Origin: Sphingomonas carotinifaciens
GTDB taxonomy: Bacteria; Pseudomonadota; Alphaproteobacteria; Sphingomonadales; Sphingomonadaceae
Assembly: GCF_009789535.1 (NCBI RefSeq)
Contig: NZ_WSUT01000005.1
Span: 3,238,001 to 3,302,000 of the forward strand
DNA length: 64,000 bases
Direction of reading: 5' to 3'
Positions 1 through 10,094 of the stretch are shown here, one piece after another. The notes under the pieces are model-generated. The model had not been told where the DNA came from. It did not search any database and saw nothing but the letters and a program-made list of their open reading frames with translations. Numbering within the stretch: the stretch's first letter is position 1; every line of letters begins with the position of its first letter. The translations under genes were made by a program, and so were the position numbers.

Positions 1-45
1 GGGACCATCCGTTTCACAGGCACCAACGACCCGCAGTCATGATAG

Positions 46-2298
46 TCAGGTGAAGCGATTATCCCTGGGGAAGCCGGTCGGCGGCATCCGCCCCGCCGCC
101 CCGCGCGCGGTGCGCCACGCCGACAGGTCATGCTCCACCCGCACGCGCCCGGTATCGCCGCCCATCGGCCAGCTCAGCCCGTCCTTGAACACGAAGGTCG
201 TCGCATCAGACAGGCCACCGTCGCGATAGCGCTGCAACTGCACCCCGGTACCCCGCGACAGCTCGGCAAACTCCGTCAACGGGAACACCAGCATCTTGCG
301 GTTGTCACCGATCGCCGCGACATAATCGTCCTCGGGCTTCACCGGCCGCACCACCTTGAGCACGGCGCCGGCGCGGGTCGTCACCACCGTCTTGCCCTTG
401 CGCGTTTCCGCGATCACGTCGCCGGTCTGCACCACGAAGCCGCGCCCGTCCGACGCCGCCACCAGCAGCCGGGCCGCGCGTGCGGCGGGCAGGAAGCCGA
501 CGATCCCGACCGATCCGTCCAGATCGATCATCGCCCGCACCGGCTCACCGAAACCGCGCCCCCCCGGCAGCTTGTCGGCGGGCAGCGTGAAGAAACGCCC
601 GTTCTCCGCTGCCAGCAACAGCTTGTCGGTGGTCTGCGCGTGAAAGGCGAAGGCGGGGCCGTCACCTTCCTTGAACTTGGCGGTGTCGGCCGAGGCGAGA
701 TCGACATGCCCCTTCATCGCCCGCACCCATCCGCGCTGCGACAGGATCACGGTGATCGGCTCGCGCTCGATCATCGCCTCCAGCGGGATGTCGCGCGTCG
801 GTGCCGCTTCCTCGATGCCGGTCCGCCGCCTGCCCAGCACGGTTTCCGGGCCATAGCGGTCGCGCACCTTGCCCAGGTCGCGCTTCATCCGCGTCCGCTG
901 CCGCGCTTCCGAGCCCAGCAGCGTGGTCAGCGAGTCGCGCTCCTTGTCCAGCGCATCGCGCTCGCCGCGGATCTCGAACTCCTCCAGCCGGCGCAGGGAG
1001 CGCAGCCGCATGTTCAGGATCGCCTCGGCCTGCCGGTCGGTCAGGCTGAACTCGGCGATCATCACCGCCTTGGGCTCGTCCTCGGTGCGGATGATCTCGA
1101 TCACCCGGTCCAGGTTCAGATAGGCGATCAGATAACCGTCGAGCAGCTCGATCCGGTCGGCGATCTTGCCCAGGCGATGCTCGGACCGCCGCCGCAGCAC
1201 CACGAATTGATGCTCCACCCACGCCGCCAGCGCCTCGCGCAGCGACATGACGCGCGGGGTGCGGTCCTTGTCCAGCACGTTCAGGTTGAGGCTGATGCGC
1301 GTTTCCAGATCGGAAAAACGGAACAGCCCGTCCATCAGCACCTGCGGATCGACGGTGCGCGCCCGCGGCTCCAGCACGATGCGCACCGCTTCGTCCGATT
1401 CGTCGCGAATGTCGGCCAGGATCGGCAGCTTCTTGTCGTTGATCAGCCCGGCAATCTGTTCGATCAGCTTGCCCTTGGCCACGCCATACGGGATCTCGCT
1501 GACCACGATCTGCCAGCCGCCGCCCTTCTCGCGCTCGATCTCCCAGCGCGCCCGCACCCGAAAACCGCCGCGCCCGGTGGTATAGCTTTCGCGCAGCACC
1601 GCCGGCGGATCGACCACCAGCCCGCCGGTCGGGAAATCCGGGCCCTTCACCAGCGCCAGCACCGCGTCGTCGTCGGCGGCGGGATCGTCGATCAACAGGA
1701 TCGCGGCATCGAGCAGTTCGGCGGCATTGTGCGGCGGGATGCTCGTCGCCATCCCCACCGCGATCCCGCTCGCCCCGTTGGCCAGGAGGTTGGGGAACAG
1801 CCCGGGAAACAGCTCGGGCTCCTGCTCCTCGCCATTATAGGTCGGGCGATAGGCGACCGCGTCCTCGTCCAGCCCGTCCATCAGGTCGGTGGCGACACTG
1901 GTCAGCCGCGCCTCGGTATAGCGGTACGCCGCGGCGTTATCGCCATCGATATTGCCGAAATTGCCCTGCCCGTCGACCAGCGGGTAGCGCAGCGCGAAAT
2001 CCTGCGCCAGGCGCACCATCGCGTCATAGACCGACTGGTCGCCATGCGGGTGATATTTGCCGATCACGTCGCCCACGACGCGCGCGCACTTCTTGTACCC
2101 CGAGGCCGGGTCCAGCTTCAGCAGCCGCATCGCCCAGAGCAGCCGCCGATGCACCGGCTTCAGCCCATCGCGCACGTCCGGCAGAGAGCGCGCGGTGATC
2201 GTGGACAGCGCATAGACAAGGTAACGCTCGGACAGCGCACTGTCGAAGGGGGCATCGAGGATGCCGATCGGGGGATTGTCGGAAAGGTCAGTCGCCAT
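46..2298 (-). CDS. parC: DNA topoisomerase IV subunit A
   Basis: Type IIA topoisomerase subunit (750 aa) that cuts and rejoins DNA, with ParE decatenating daughter chromosomes. The N-terminal breakage-reunion domain holds the catalytic tyrosine at about Tyr127 (motif RYTEAR) after the quinolone-pocket motif YHPHGDQSVYD near residues 82-92. The PNLLANGASGIAVGMAT segment is typical of the family. The C-terminal third carries the beta-propeller domain, but I see no clear GyrA box, and the length fits ParC better than the longer GyrA. The pocket position equivalent to GyrA Ser83 is Gln88, while the Asp87 equivalent is Asp92. The start overlaps the end of the upstream membrane-protein gene by 11 bases, suggesting co-transcription. 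ParC versus GyrA is called from length and motif pattern. Confidence 0.93.
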   Translation of the reverse strand: MATDLSDNPPIGILDAPFDSALSERYLVYALSTITARSLPDVRDGLKPVHRRLLWAMRLLKLDPASGYKKCARVVGDVIGKYHPHGDQSVYDAMVRLAQDFALRYPLVDGQGNFGNIDGDNAAAYRYTEARLTSVATDLMDGLDEDAVAYRPTYNGEEQEPELFPGLFPNLLANGASGIAVGMATSIPPHNAAELLDAAILLIDDPAADDDAVLALVKGPDFPTGGLVVDPPAVLRESYTTGRGGFRVRARWEIEREKGGGWQIVVSEIPYGVAKGKLIEQIAGLINDKKLPILADIRDESDEAVRIVLEPRARTVDPQVLMDGLFRFSDLETRISLNLNVLDKDRTPRVMSLREALAAWVEHQFVVLRRRSEHRLGKIADRIELLDGYLIAYLNLDRVIEIIRTEDEPKAVMIAEFSLTDRQAEAILNMRLRSLRRLEEFEIRGERDALDKERDSLTTLLGSEARQRTRMKRDLGKVRDRYGPETVLGRRRTGIEEAAPTRDIPLEAMIEREPITVILSQRGWVRAMKGHVDLASADTAKFKEGDGPAFAFHAQTTDKLLLAAENGRFFTLPADKLPGGRGFGEPVRAMIDLDGSVGIVGFLPAARAARLLVAASDGRGFVVQTGDVIAETRKGKTVVTTRAGAVLKVVRPVKPEDDYVAAIGDNRKMLVFPLTEFAELSRGTGVQLQRYRDGGLSDATTFVFKDGLSWPMGGDTGRVRVEHDLSAWRTARGAAGRMPPTGFPRDNRFT

Positions 2299-3139
2299 GG
2301 TTCGGCCGCGAGCCTAGCAGCAAACGCGCGCCGGACGCAATCGCCAGGAACATAACAGGTACACGAAGCCATCGTGGCAAGGGTGCGGTCGGCCCACCGG
2401 TGGATGCGGGCTGTTCCTGCATGTCGTCCACCACCTTGAAGACCCGGAAGGCTATGTTGTGCCAATCCGCCGCAGAAAGGGCGATCCAGTCGATCGTCTC
2501 CGCCATTTCGCGTCGGACCGGTCGGTCGTCTGCAAATTCCAGATAGAAGACCGACACTTGTCGCAACAACACCTTGGCGGGAAAGCGATCGTCATCGCGC
2601 AACAGGCTGGCCACGGTTCCCTGGTATCCCACGGCACGTCCGTCCTTCTCCAGCTTGCTCAAGACATAAGCGGTGACGAACCCGTCATCGTCGCGCTTGG
2701 TGGTCAACAATCCGCCCAACGGCCCATGAAAGATCGCAGGGTCACCGCCACGCACGACCAGCAGGCCGCTCACCCACCCCACGGCCATCGCCAACAGGCA
2801 CAGACACGCAAGCCCAAAGAACAATGCAAACACATGATCGGGTGTCGCCTGCCCGGCTTCCCGCATCCGCAGAATGTCATACGGATTGGGCGCCGGCAGG
2901 TCGATCAGCTGCACCCCCGTCGCCCGCAACCAGCCTGGCCCTTCGCGCAGCAGAAATGCATATAGAAAGTGCACGACCACGCTGAACATGCCGACCAGTG
3001 CAATGCCTTGTGTGCTGCCCAGGCTGGGCACCGTAGGCTCGACCTCGTTGGTCTGCCCCGCACGATAGAAGATCCTGACCGCCAAAATGCCCGGCAACAA
3101 CATTGCCGCCGTCAGGATGGCGACCAAGGTCAGTCCCAT
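2288..3139 (-). CDS. Multi-pass membrane protein of unknown function
   Basis: A 283-aa protein with about four hydrophobic segments: residues 3-23, 46-66, 102-128 and a C-terminal one near 262-280. Between the third and fourth lies a roughly 120-residue soluble region. It contains TAYVLSKLEKDGRAVGYQG followed by a stretch with a FYLEF motif, probably cytoplasmic. The layout resembles uncharacterised DUF6338-type proteins, but I cannot confirm that family by eye. The gene overlaps parC by 11 bases and follows a small unknown gene and tonB, so a tonB-led transcript could reach parC. No catalytic motif is visible. Function unknown. Confidence 0.75.
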   Translation of the reverse strand: MGLTLVAILTAAMLLPGILAVRIFYRAGQTNEVEPTVPSLGSTQGIALVGMFSVVVHFLYAFLLREGPGWLRATGVQLIDLPAPNPYDILRMREAGQATPDHVFALFFGLACLCLLAMAVGWVSGLLVVRGGDPAIFHGPLGGLLTTKRDDDGFVTAYVLSKLEKDGRAVGYQGTVASLLRDDDRFPAKVLLRQVSVFYLEFADDRPVRREMAETIDWIALSAADWHNIAFRVFKVVDDMQEQPASTGGPTAPLPRWLRVPVMFLAIASGARLLLGSRPNHGD

Positions 3140-3169
3140 TGCCGCCGATCTCCGATCAGCGGCCGGGCA

Positions 3170-3400
3170 TCAGCATGCACGCTTGGCCGACTCGCGTTGC
3201 GCCTTCTCGATCGCGCTACGGCGGATCACCCGCACGCCGTCTTCGCGCAATTCGGAGGCATTTTCCACCGCTTGCCAACTTCCGCCAAAAGCAGCCACCA
3301 CCTTGGCGGCCATGCGGAGGGACCCAGGCGAATTGATGCGTCCACTGCTCATGGCATGGATATAGTCAATACCGACCGGACGACCAAGTCTGCCCGTCAC
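3170..3400 (-). CDS. Small hypothetical protein translationally coupled to tonB
   Basis: A 76-aa reading frame whose GTG start shares a GTGA overlap with the tonB stop codon, a common sign of translational coupling. It fills most of the gap between tonB and the membrane-protein gene. The product is basic and soluble-looking, with a central segment MAAKVVAAFGGSWQAVENA and a charged tail ending in Cys. No signal peptide, membrane segment or known motif is visible. An internal ATG would give about 60 residues. I do not recognise the family. The coupling and the tight spacing to both neighbours are the main reasons to believe it is real. Confidence 0.5.
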   Translation of the reverse strand: MTGRLGRPVGIDYIHAMSSGRINSPGSLRMAAKVVAAFGGSWQAVENASELREDGVRVIRRSAIEKAQRESAKRAC

Positions 3401-4152
3401 CGCCCGTCGGACGGTTGAGCCGGCTCCCGCTCGAATTGCCAGTCATGATCGACCACGATGATCGAGCGTACCGGCCGCCCATCGACATCGCGTGACGGAT
3501 CATAGCGGAAGCGCTTCTCGATCAGGCGGCAGGTCACCGCGTCCAACGCCGCGTTGCCGCTCGACCGGGTGACCGCGCAGTGCGTCGCACGGCCATTGGT
3601 TTCCACATAATAGCGCACCGACACGGTACCCCCGGCACCGGCATCCGCCGCCGCTTCCGGATAATCCGAGTCGCGGATGCGTCCCGCGATCCGCCGCGGC
3701 GGCGTCTCGAACCCGTCGCCATCACCGTCGCCGTCGCCGCCCGCGCCGCTGCCATCGCCCTGGCCGCCTGCGCCGGTTCCCGGTCCCGGCCGGTCGGACG
3801 CCCCTGCGGTCGGATCGTTGCCGGTGCGCGCCACCGGCGCGGTCACGACCGGCACCACCACCGGCAGCGGCACGATCGGCACCGGCGCCACCAGCTCGGT
3901 CGCCTCGGAGCGCAGGTTGCGCGGCGAGGCCCGACCGGCTGCCCGTTGCGAGGGTATCCGCTCGGGCACCACGCGGGGCGGCGGCGGCGGTGGCGGCGCC
4001 ACGCTAAACACCGCCAGCCCCTCGTCCGCCGCGGGAGCGGTGATCCGCACGCCCAATCCGTGAACCAGCGCCGCACCAAGCAGCCCCACGACCAATATCG
4101 TCGGCACCGCCGCCCGCACCCGCGCCGTCCATCGCTCGCCTTGCGTCATCAC
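3397..4152 (-). CDS. tonB: Energy transducer TonB
   Basis: TonB family protein (251 aa). It spans the periplasm and transfers proton-motive energy from ExbB/ExbD to outer-membrane TonB-dependent receptors, two of which are encoded further along this window. An N-terminal anchor lies near residues 14-36, followed by a Pro-rich start (seven prolines in PPPPPPPRVVPERIP), a low-complexity Gly/Asp linker near 118-150, and a C-terminal TonB domain with DSDYPEAAADAGAGGTVSV and YYVETNGRATHC. No exbB or exbD is adjacent. The start is the only good ATG ahead of the anchor. It is divergent from purC. Confidence 0.85.
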   Translation of the reverse strand: MMTQGERWTARVRAAVPTILVVGLLGAALVHGLGVRITAPAADEGLAVFSVAPPPPPPPRVVPERIPSQRAAGRASPRNLRSEATELVAPVPIVPLPVVVPVVTAPVARTGNDPTAGASDRPGPGTGAGGQGDGSGAGGDGDGDGDGFETPPRRIAGRIRDSDYPEAAADAGAGGTVSVRYYVETNGRATHCAVTRSSGNAALDAVTCRLIEKRFRYDPSRDVDGRPVRSIIVVDHDWQFEREPAQPSDGR

Positions 4153-4292
4153 GGCGACTGATCTGGGGCGTCGTGCCCGTGATCGCTAGGCCCGGCGCTG
4201 TCCTACACAGCACCGTCCTGCTATGGAAAAGCCATGCGCGTCCCGCCGCCCCGCCCCGTCATCCCAGCACGAACGACGATTGCAAAAAGGGT

Positions 4293-4327
4293 AAGTGGAC
4301 ACGGATGGGGGGACGTAGTGTCCACTT
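4293..4327. repeat. Inverted repeat upstream of purC
   Basis: Perfect 10-bp arms AAGTGGACAC (4293-4302) and GTGTCCACTT (4318-4327) flank a 15-base GC-rich spacer. There is no following T-run, so it is not a standard terminator. It could be an operator for a dimeric regulator or part of a dispersed intergenic repeat. No second copy was seen in this window. Confidence 0.6.
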
Positions 4328-4401
4328 CCGGCATTCCGGTCCCGCAGACCCACACGGGGCGGCCGCGAATCGGTGCGCGCGATCCATCCGCCCTCACCCG
4401 A

Positions 4402-4430
4402 TTGCGCGCTCGCCACCCTTCCTTTATAGG
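4402..4430 (+). promoter_or_regulatory. Predicted purC promoter
   Basis: -35 TTGCGC (4402-4407), a 17-base spacer, and -10 TATAGG (4425-4430) followed by CGCGCGC. The -10 and GC-rich discriminator match the ribosomal promoters elsewhere in the window. The predicted start is near 4437, giving a leader of about 60 bases before the purC ATG. Confidence 0.55.
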
Positions 4431-4497
4431 CGCGCGCATTCCGCCCCGGCCTCGCACCCACGCGCGCCGGGGTCGCTCATTTTCAGGGGACCGCCAC

Positions 4498-5276
<779 letters not shown>

Positions 5277-5277
<1 letters not shown>

Positions 5278-5507
5278 TGAAGCTGCGTATTTTCGTGACC
5301 CTGAAGCCCGGCGTGCTCGACCCGCAGGGCAAGGCGATCCACCACGCGCTCGAAGGGCTCGGCTTCGGCGGGGTCGAGGATGTGCGCGCCGGCAAGCTGA
5401 TCGAGATGCAGGTCGCCGACGACACCAGCGACGCGCAGGTGGACGAGATGTGCCGCAAGCTGCTCGCCAACACGGTGATCGAGAATTACCGGGTGGAGCG
5501 CGCCTGA
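5277..5507 (+). CDS. purS: Phosphoribosylformylglycinamidine synthase subunit PurS
   Basis: Small (76 aa) subunit of the three-part FGAM synthase (PurS, PurQ, small-type PurL), needed to assemble the complex that passes ammonia from PurQ to PurL. It begins [20 protein letters not shown] and contains the conserved [15 protein letters not shown] segment. A GTG three bases earlier could also start it, but the ATG overlapping the purC stop is preferred. Its stop overlaps the purQ ATG by one base, so the three genes are translationally coupled. Confidence 0.95.
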
Positions 5508-6175
5508 TGAAGACCGCGGTCATCGTATTCCCCGGCTCGAACTGCGACCGCGACGTGGCGGTGGCGCTGGAACAGGTGACCGGCGTGAAGCCCGCCATGG
5601 TGTGGCACGGCGACAGCGACCTGCCGGACGGGCTGGACTTCGTCGCGGTGCCCGGCGGCTTCTCCTATGGCGACTATCTGCGCTCCGGCGCGATCGCCGC
5701 CCGCTCGCCGATCATGCGTTCGGTGGTCGAACAGGCGGACAAGGGCCTGAAGGTTTTTGGCGTCTGCAACGGCTTTCAGGTACTGACCGAGGCGGGGCTG
5801 CTGCCCGGCGCGCTGATGCGCAACGGCGCGCTCAACTTCGTCTGCCGCGACGTGAAGCTGGAGGTGGCGAACGCCGACAGCGCCTTTACCCGCCTCTACG
5901 CTGCGGGCGAGACGCTCACCGTCCCCGTCGCGCATCATGACGGCAACTATTTCGCCGACGCCGACACGCTCGACCGGCTGGAGGGCGAAGGCCAGGTCGC
6001 GTTCCGCTACGCAGAGCCCGTCAACGGCTCGGCGCGCAACATCGCCGGCCTGCTCAACGCCCGCGGCAACGTGCTCGGCATGATGCCCCACCCCGAACGC
6101 CGCATCGAGGCCGCCCATGGCGGCACCGACGGCCGCCGCCTGTTCGAAGCCGTCCTGGAAACGGTCAGCGCGTAG
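5507..6175 (+). CDS. purQ: Phosphoribosylformylglycinamidine synthase subunit PurQ
   Basis: Glutaminase subunit (222 aa) of FGAM synthase, a class I glutamine amidotransferase that releases ammonia for PurL. The nucleophile is Cys87 in [12 protein letters not shown], and the His-Glu pair lies in [10 protein letters not shown] near the C-terminus. The N-terminal [12 protein letters not shown] segment is typical. It is the last gene of the purC-purS-purQ group; a branched palindrome follows the stop, with the next gene convergent. Confidence 0.96.
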   Translation: MKTAVIVFPGSNCDRDVAVALEQVTGVKPAMVWHGDSDLPDGLDFVAVPGGFSYGDYLRSGAIAARSPIMRSVVEQADKGLKVFGVCNGFQVLTEAGLLPGALMRNGALNFVCRDVKLEVANADSAFTRLYAAGETLTVPVAHHDGNYFADADTLDRLEGEGQVAFRYAEPVNGSARNIAGLLNARGNVLGMMPHPERRIEAAHGGTDGRRLFEAVLETVSA

Positions 6176-6180
6176 TTGAG

Positions 6181-6295
6181 AACCCCTCTCCCCCGGGGAG
6201 CATCAGGTAAACAGCGCCCCCGCGCTGTTTAGTTCATGCCGGGGGCATGAACGACCTGATGCTGGAGGGGCCCATCGCACAGCGATGGGAGGGTG
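6181..6295. repeat. Branched palindromic element between purQ and the transporter gene
   Basis: Several nested inverted repeats. An outer stem AGCATCAGGT (6199-6208) pairs with 6254-6263. It encloses two hairpins, AAACAGCG (6209-6216 with 6223-6230) and GTTCATGCC (6232-6240 with 6244-6252), forming a three-way junction. Outside it, CCCCTCTCCC near 6183 can pair with GGGTGAGGGG near 6290, enclosing a further CCCATCGC/GCGATGGG hairpin. There is no T-run, but the position between convergent genes suggests a transcript-end or REP-like element. Confidence 0.7.
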
Positions 6296-6327
6296 AGGGG
6301 CAGCCCCAAACGCCCCCTAAGCGACTG

Positions 6328-7983
6328 TCACTGCCCAATATCCCGTCGAAACGTCTCCGGCAAAAACAGCACCCCCAGCACCAGCGTCACGCTCGCCAGC
6401 ACCACTGGATACCAGAGCCCGTAATAGATATCCCCGGTCGCCGCGACCATCGCGAACGCCGTCGTCGGCAGGAACCCGCCGAACCACCCGTTGCCGATAT
6501 GATAGGGCAACGACATCGAGGTGTACCGGATACGCGTCGGGAACAGCTCGACCAGCAACGCCGCGATCGGCCCATAGACCATGGTCACCAGCAGCACCAT
6601 GAACCACAGGATCGCCACCACCGCGACCGTGTTCATGCCCTCCGCCTTGGCCGGATACCCCGCCTCGGCCAGCGCCCCCTTCAACGCGGCCTGATACGCG
6701 GCCACCGCCCCTTTGCGTGCCTCGCCGGTCACGACGGAGGGATCGGGCGCCACCAGCCGCCGCGCGCCGATCCGCACCTCCGCCACCGCCCCTTCGGCCG
6801 CCTCGACATTGGCATAGCTGATGCCGTTCTTGGCCAGATACGACTTGGCGATGTCGCAACTCCGCGCATCGAAGGTGTTGCGCCCGACGGGATCGAATTG
6901 GAACGAACAGTCGCCGCCATGCGCCACCACGCTGACCGGCGCCGCCGCCTGTGCCCGCGCCAGCGCCGGGTTGGCGGCCCCGGTCAATGCGCCGAACAGC
7001 GGGAAATAGGTCACCGCCGCGAGCGCGCAGCCGGCCATGATGATCGGCTTTCGCCCGATCAGGTCCGACAACCAGCCAAAGATCACGAAGAAGGGCGTGC
7101 CCAGGGCAAGCGCCACCGCCATCAGCACGTTCGCCGTGGCGCCATCCACCTTCAGCATCTTTTCCAGGAAGAACAGCGCGTAGAACTGCCCGGTGTACCA
7201 CACCACCGCCTGCCCCATCGCCGCCCCGAACAGCGCGATCAGCACGACCTTCAGATTGCCCCACCGCCCGAACGCCTCGGTCAGCGGCGCCTTCGATGTC
7301 GTGCCCTCTTCCTTCATCTTCAGGAACACCGGGCTTTCCGACAGTTGCAACCGGATCCACATGGATACGCCGAGCAGGATGATCGAAACCAGGAACGGCA
7401 ACCGCCAGCCGAAGCTGCCGAACGTCTCCTCGCCCAGCATGTTGCGGAACCCGATCACCACCAGCAGCGCCGCGAACAGCCCCAGCGTGGCCGTGGTCTG
7501 GATGAAGCTGGTATACAGCCCCCGCTTGCCGTCGGGCGCATGCTCGGCGACATAGGTCGCCGCCCCGCCATATTCGCCGCCCAGTGCCAGCCCCTGCAAC
7601 AGCCGCAATCCGACCAGGATGATCGGCGCCGCGATTCCGATCGTGCCATAGGATGGCAACAGCCCCACCGCGAAGGTGGACAGCCCCATGATCCCCATCG
7701 TCACCAGGAACGTGTTCTTGCGCCCTACCAGGTCGCCGATCCGCCCGAACACCAGCGCCCCGAACGGCCGCACCGCAAAGCCCGCGGCGAACGCCCCCAG
7801 TGCCAGGATGAACCCGGTCGTCTCGTTCACGCCCGAAAAGAACTGCTTCGAAATGTGCGTCGCCAGCAAGCCGTACAGGTAGAAATCATACCATTCGAAT
7901 ACCGTGCCCAGCGACGATGCGCCGATCACCAGCTTCTCGTTCTGCGTCGTGCCCCTTCGTTCCGCGCCATAGATGGTCGCCAT
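6328..7983 (-). CDS. MHS-type MFS transporter with a large periplasmic insertion
   Basis: Major facilitator superfamily transporter (551 aa), probably a proton symporter of the metabolite:H+ symporter group. The hallmark SSLGTVFEWYDFYLYG lies at residues 23-38, with GRIGDLVGRKN in loop 2-3 and SDLIGRKP in loop 8-9. About twelve membrane segments are visible. Between segments 9 and 10 is an unusual soluble insertion (about residues 336-450) with two cysteines (359, 376) that could form a periplasmic disulfide. An ATG two codons earlier (7989) is an alternative start; a GGAAGAGG ribosome site precedes both. It is divergent from acs, so uptake of acetate or another carboxylate is plausible but unproven. 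Confidence 0.85.
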   Translation of the reverse strand: MATIYGAERRGTTQNEKLVIGASSLGTVFEWYDFYLYGLLATHISKQFFSGVNETTGFILALGAFAAGFAVRPFGALVFGRIGDLVGRKNTFLVTMGIMGLSTFAVGLLPSYGTIGIAAPIILVGLRLLQGLALGGEYGGAATYVAEHAPDGKRGLYTSFIQTTATLGLFAALLVVIGFRNMLGEETFGSFGWRLPFLVSIILLGVSMWIRLQLSESPVFLKMKEEGTTSKAPLTEAFGRWGNLKVVLIALFGAAMGQAVVWYTGQFYALFFLEKMLKVDGATANVLMAVALALGTPFFVIFGWLSDLIGRKPIIMAGCALAAVTYFPLFGALTGAANPALARAQAAAPVSVVAHGGDCSFQFDPVGRNTFDARSCDIAKSYLAKNGISYANVEAAEGAVAEVRIGARRLVAPDPSVVTGEARKGAVAAYQAALKGALAEAGYPAKAEGMNTVAVVAILWFMVLLVTMVYGPIAALLVELFPTRIRYTSMSLPYHIGNGWFGGFLPTTAFAMVAATGDIYYGLWYPVVLASVTLVLGVLFLPETFRRDIGQ

Positions 7984-8156
7984 GTGCATCCTCTTCCTGT
8001 CTCCGGGCGGCCCTGTTGGAACGGGGCGATCCTCGGTGCGTAAGGATGACAGCGTCGGCCGGCACGGTCGATAGAGGAAGTGCTGCGATGGTCCCACCGC
8101 GACGCGCTTGACCAGAGAGCCACCTCGCCCGAGGGATAGTTCAACAAGGAGAGGCC

Positions 8157-10085
8157 ATGACCGAAACCATCCATGCCGCACCCACCGGCGTCGAGGGCAG
8201 CATCGACCGGGCAGACTATGAACGGCAATACCGCGCGTCGGTCGAGGACAGCGACGCCTATTGGCGCGATCAGGCGCAGGCGATCGACTGGATCACCCCG
8301 TTCCGGCAGGTGCAGGACACCTCATTCAACGAGGCGGATTTCCGCATCCGCTGGTTCGCCGATGGTGAATTGAACGTCTCGGTCAACTGCGTCGACCGCC
8401 ATCTTGCCACCCGCGGCGATCAGGTCGCGATCGTCTGGGAGGGCGACGAGCCCGGCGAAACCCGCTCGATCACCTATCGCGAACTGCACCGCGACGTCTG
8501 CCGCTTCGCCAATGTCTTGAAGGATCTCGGCGCGAAGAAGGGCGATCGCATCACCCTCTACCTGCCGATGATCGCAGAGGCCGCCGCGGCGATGCTCGCC
8601 TGCACGCGGATCGGCGCGATCCACTCGATCGTCTTTGGCGGCTTCTCGCCCGACAGCCTGGCGAACCGCATCCAGGATTGCGATTCGCGCATCGTCATCA
8701 CCGCTGACGAAGGCTGTCGCGGCGGCAAGCGCATCCCGCTCAAGGCCAATGTCGACAAGGCGTTGGCCCAGTGCCCGTCTGTCGAACACGTCCTCGTCAT
8801 CCGCCGCACCGGTGGCGACGTGGCCTTCACCGAGGGGCGTGATATCTGGCTGCACGACGCGCTTCAGGGGGTGTCGGACGACTGCGCGCCCGAACCGATG
8901 AACGCCGAAGACCCGCTGTTCATCCTCTACACCTCCGGCTCCACCGGCAAGCCCAAGGGCGTGCTGCACACCACCGGCGGCTATCTCGTCTGGGTGACCA
9001 AGACCTTCCGCGACGTGTTCGACTACCGCGATGGCGAAGTCTATTGGTGTACCGCCGATATCGGCTGGGTCACCGGGCACAGCTATGTCGTCTACGGCCC
9101 GCTCGCCAACGGCGCGACCACGGTGATGTTCGACGGCGTGCCGAACTATCCCGATCATGCCCGCTTGTGGGAGACGATCGATCGTCTCGGCGTCAACATC
9201 CTCTACACCGCCCCCACTGCGATCCGCGCGCTGATGCGCGAAGGCAAGGACTGGGTGACGAAATACAGCCGCCGGTCACTGCGCCTCCTCGGCACGGTGG
9301 GGGAGCCGATCAACCCCGAGGCATGGGACTGGTATCACCGCGTCGTCGGCGATGGCCGCTGCCCGGTCGTCGATACCTGGTGGCAGACGGAGACGGGCGG
9401 CATGCTCATCGCCCCCCTGCCCTATGCCACCGATCTCAAGCCCGGTTCCGCCACCAAGCCGCTGCCCGGCGTGCAACCGCAACTCGTCGATACCGAGGGC
9501 AAGGTGCTGGAGGGTGCCACCGAGGGCAATCTGGTGATCGCCGACAGCTGGCCCGGTCAGATGCGCACCGTCTGGGGCGATCATGATCGCTTCTTCCAGA
9601 CCTATTTCTCCACCTATCCGGGCAAATATTTCACCGGCGATGGCTGCCGCCGCGACGCGGACGGGTATTACTGGATCACCGGCCGGGTGGACGATGTCAT
9701 CAACGTCTCCGGCCACCGCATGGGCACCGCCGAGGTGGAATCGGCGCTCGTCGCCCATGCCAAGGTCGCGGAAGCCGCCGTCGTCGGCATGCCGCACGAG
9801 GTGAAGGGCCAGGGCATCTACGCGTATGTGACGCTCAACGCCGGCGAGGAGCCTTCGGAAGAGCTGCGCACCGAATTGCGGCAATGGGTCCGGCAGGAAA
9901 TCGGCCCCATCGCCAGCCCGGATGCGCTGCAATTCGCGCCCGGCCTGCCCAAGACGCGCTCCGGCAAGATCATGCGCCGCATCCTGCGCAAGATCGCGGA
10001 GAACGACGTCGGCAATCTTGGCGACACCTCGACCCTCGCCGATCCAGCGGTGGTCAACACGCTCGTCGCCGAGCGGGTGCGATAA
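8157..10085 (+). CDS. acs: Acetyl-CoA synthetase
   Basis: AMP-forming acetate:CoA ligase (642 aa) that activates acetate to acetyl-CoA through acetyl-AMP. It contains the adenylate-forming motif [12 protein letters not shown], then WQTETGG, and the C-terminal [14 protein letters not shown] whose lysine is the usual site of regulatory acetylation. Length matches the family (about 650). AAGGAGAGG precedes the ATG. The divergent transporter shares a 170-base promoter region with it, consistent with joint carbon-source control. Confidence 0.95.
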   Translation: MTETIHAAPTGVEGSIDRADYERQYRASVEDSDAYWRDQAQAIDWITPFRQVQDTSFNEADFRIRWFADGELNVSVNCVDRHLATRGDQVAIVWEGDEPGETRSITYRELHRDVCRFANVLKDLGAKKGDRITLYLPMIAEAAAAMLACTRIGAIHSIVFGGFSPDSLANRIQDCDSRIVITADEGCRGGKRIPLKANVDKALAQCPSVEHVLVIRRTGGDVAFTEGRDIWLHDALQGVSDDCAPEPMNAEDPLFILYTSGSTGKPKGVLHTTGGYLVWVTKTFRDVFDYRDGEVYWCTADIGWVTGHSYVVYGPLANGATTVMFDGVPNYPDHARLWETIDRLGVNILYTAPTAIRALMREGKDWVTKYSRRSLRLLGTVGEPINPEAWDWYHRVVGDGRCPVVDTWWQTETGGMLIAPLPYATDLKPGSATKPLPGVQPQLVDTEGKVLEGATEGNLVIADSWPGQMRTVWGDHDRFFQTYFSTYPGKYFTGDGCRRDADGYYWITGRVDDVINVSGHRMGTAEVESALVAHAKVAEAAVVGMPHEVKGQGIYAYVTLNAGEEPSEELRTELRQWVRQEIGPIASPDALQFAPGLPKTRSGKIMRRILRKIAENDVGNLGDTSTLADPAVVNTLVAERVR

Positions 10086-10094
10086 GCAGACCGC

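Larger units (their letters stand above)
4153..4497. other. Intergenic region between tonB and purC
   Basis: This 345-base divergent gap contains no convincing gene. An open frame runs in phase into purC from 4234, but the encoded sequence is Arg/Pro-rich and unlike any PurC extension, so it is treated as non-coding. The gap holds a 10-bp inverted repeat (4293-4327) and the predicted purC promoter (4402-4430). A tonB promoter must also lie here but was not identified. Confidence 0.6.

Noticed and set aside
130..2355. 741-codon open frame antisense to parC
   Set aside because: It is the mirror of parC in GC-rich DNA; the product is His/Arg/Gln-rich with no family resemblance.
4234..4497. N-terminal extension of purC
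   Set aside because: The extra residues are Arg/Pro-rich and cover the predicted promoter; the ribosome site and family N-terminus favour the ATG at 4498.
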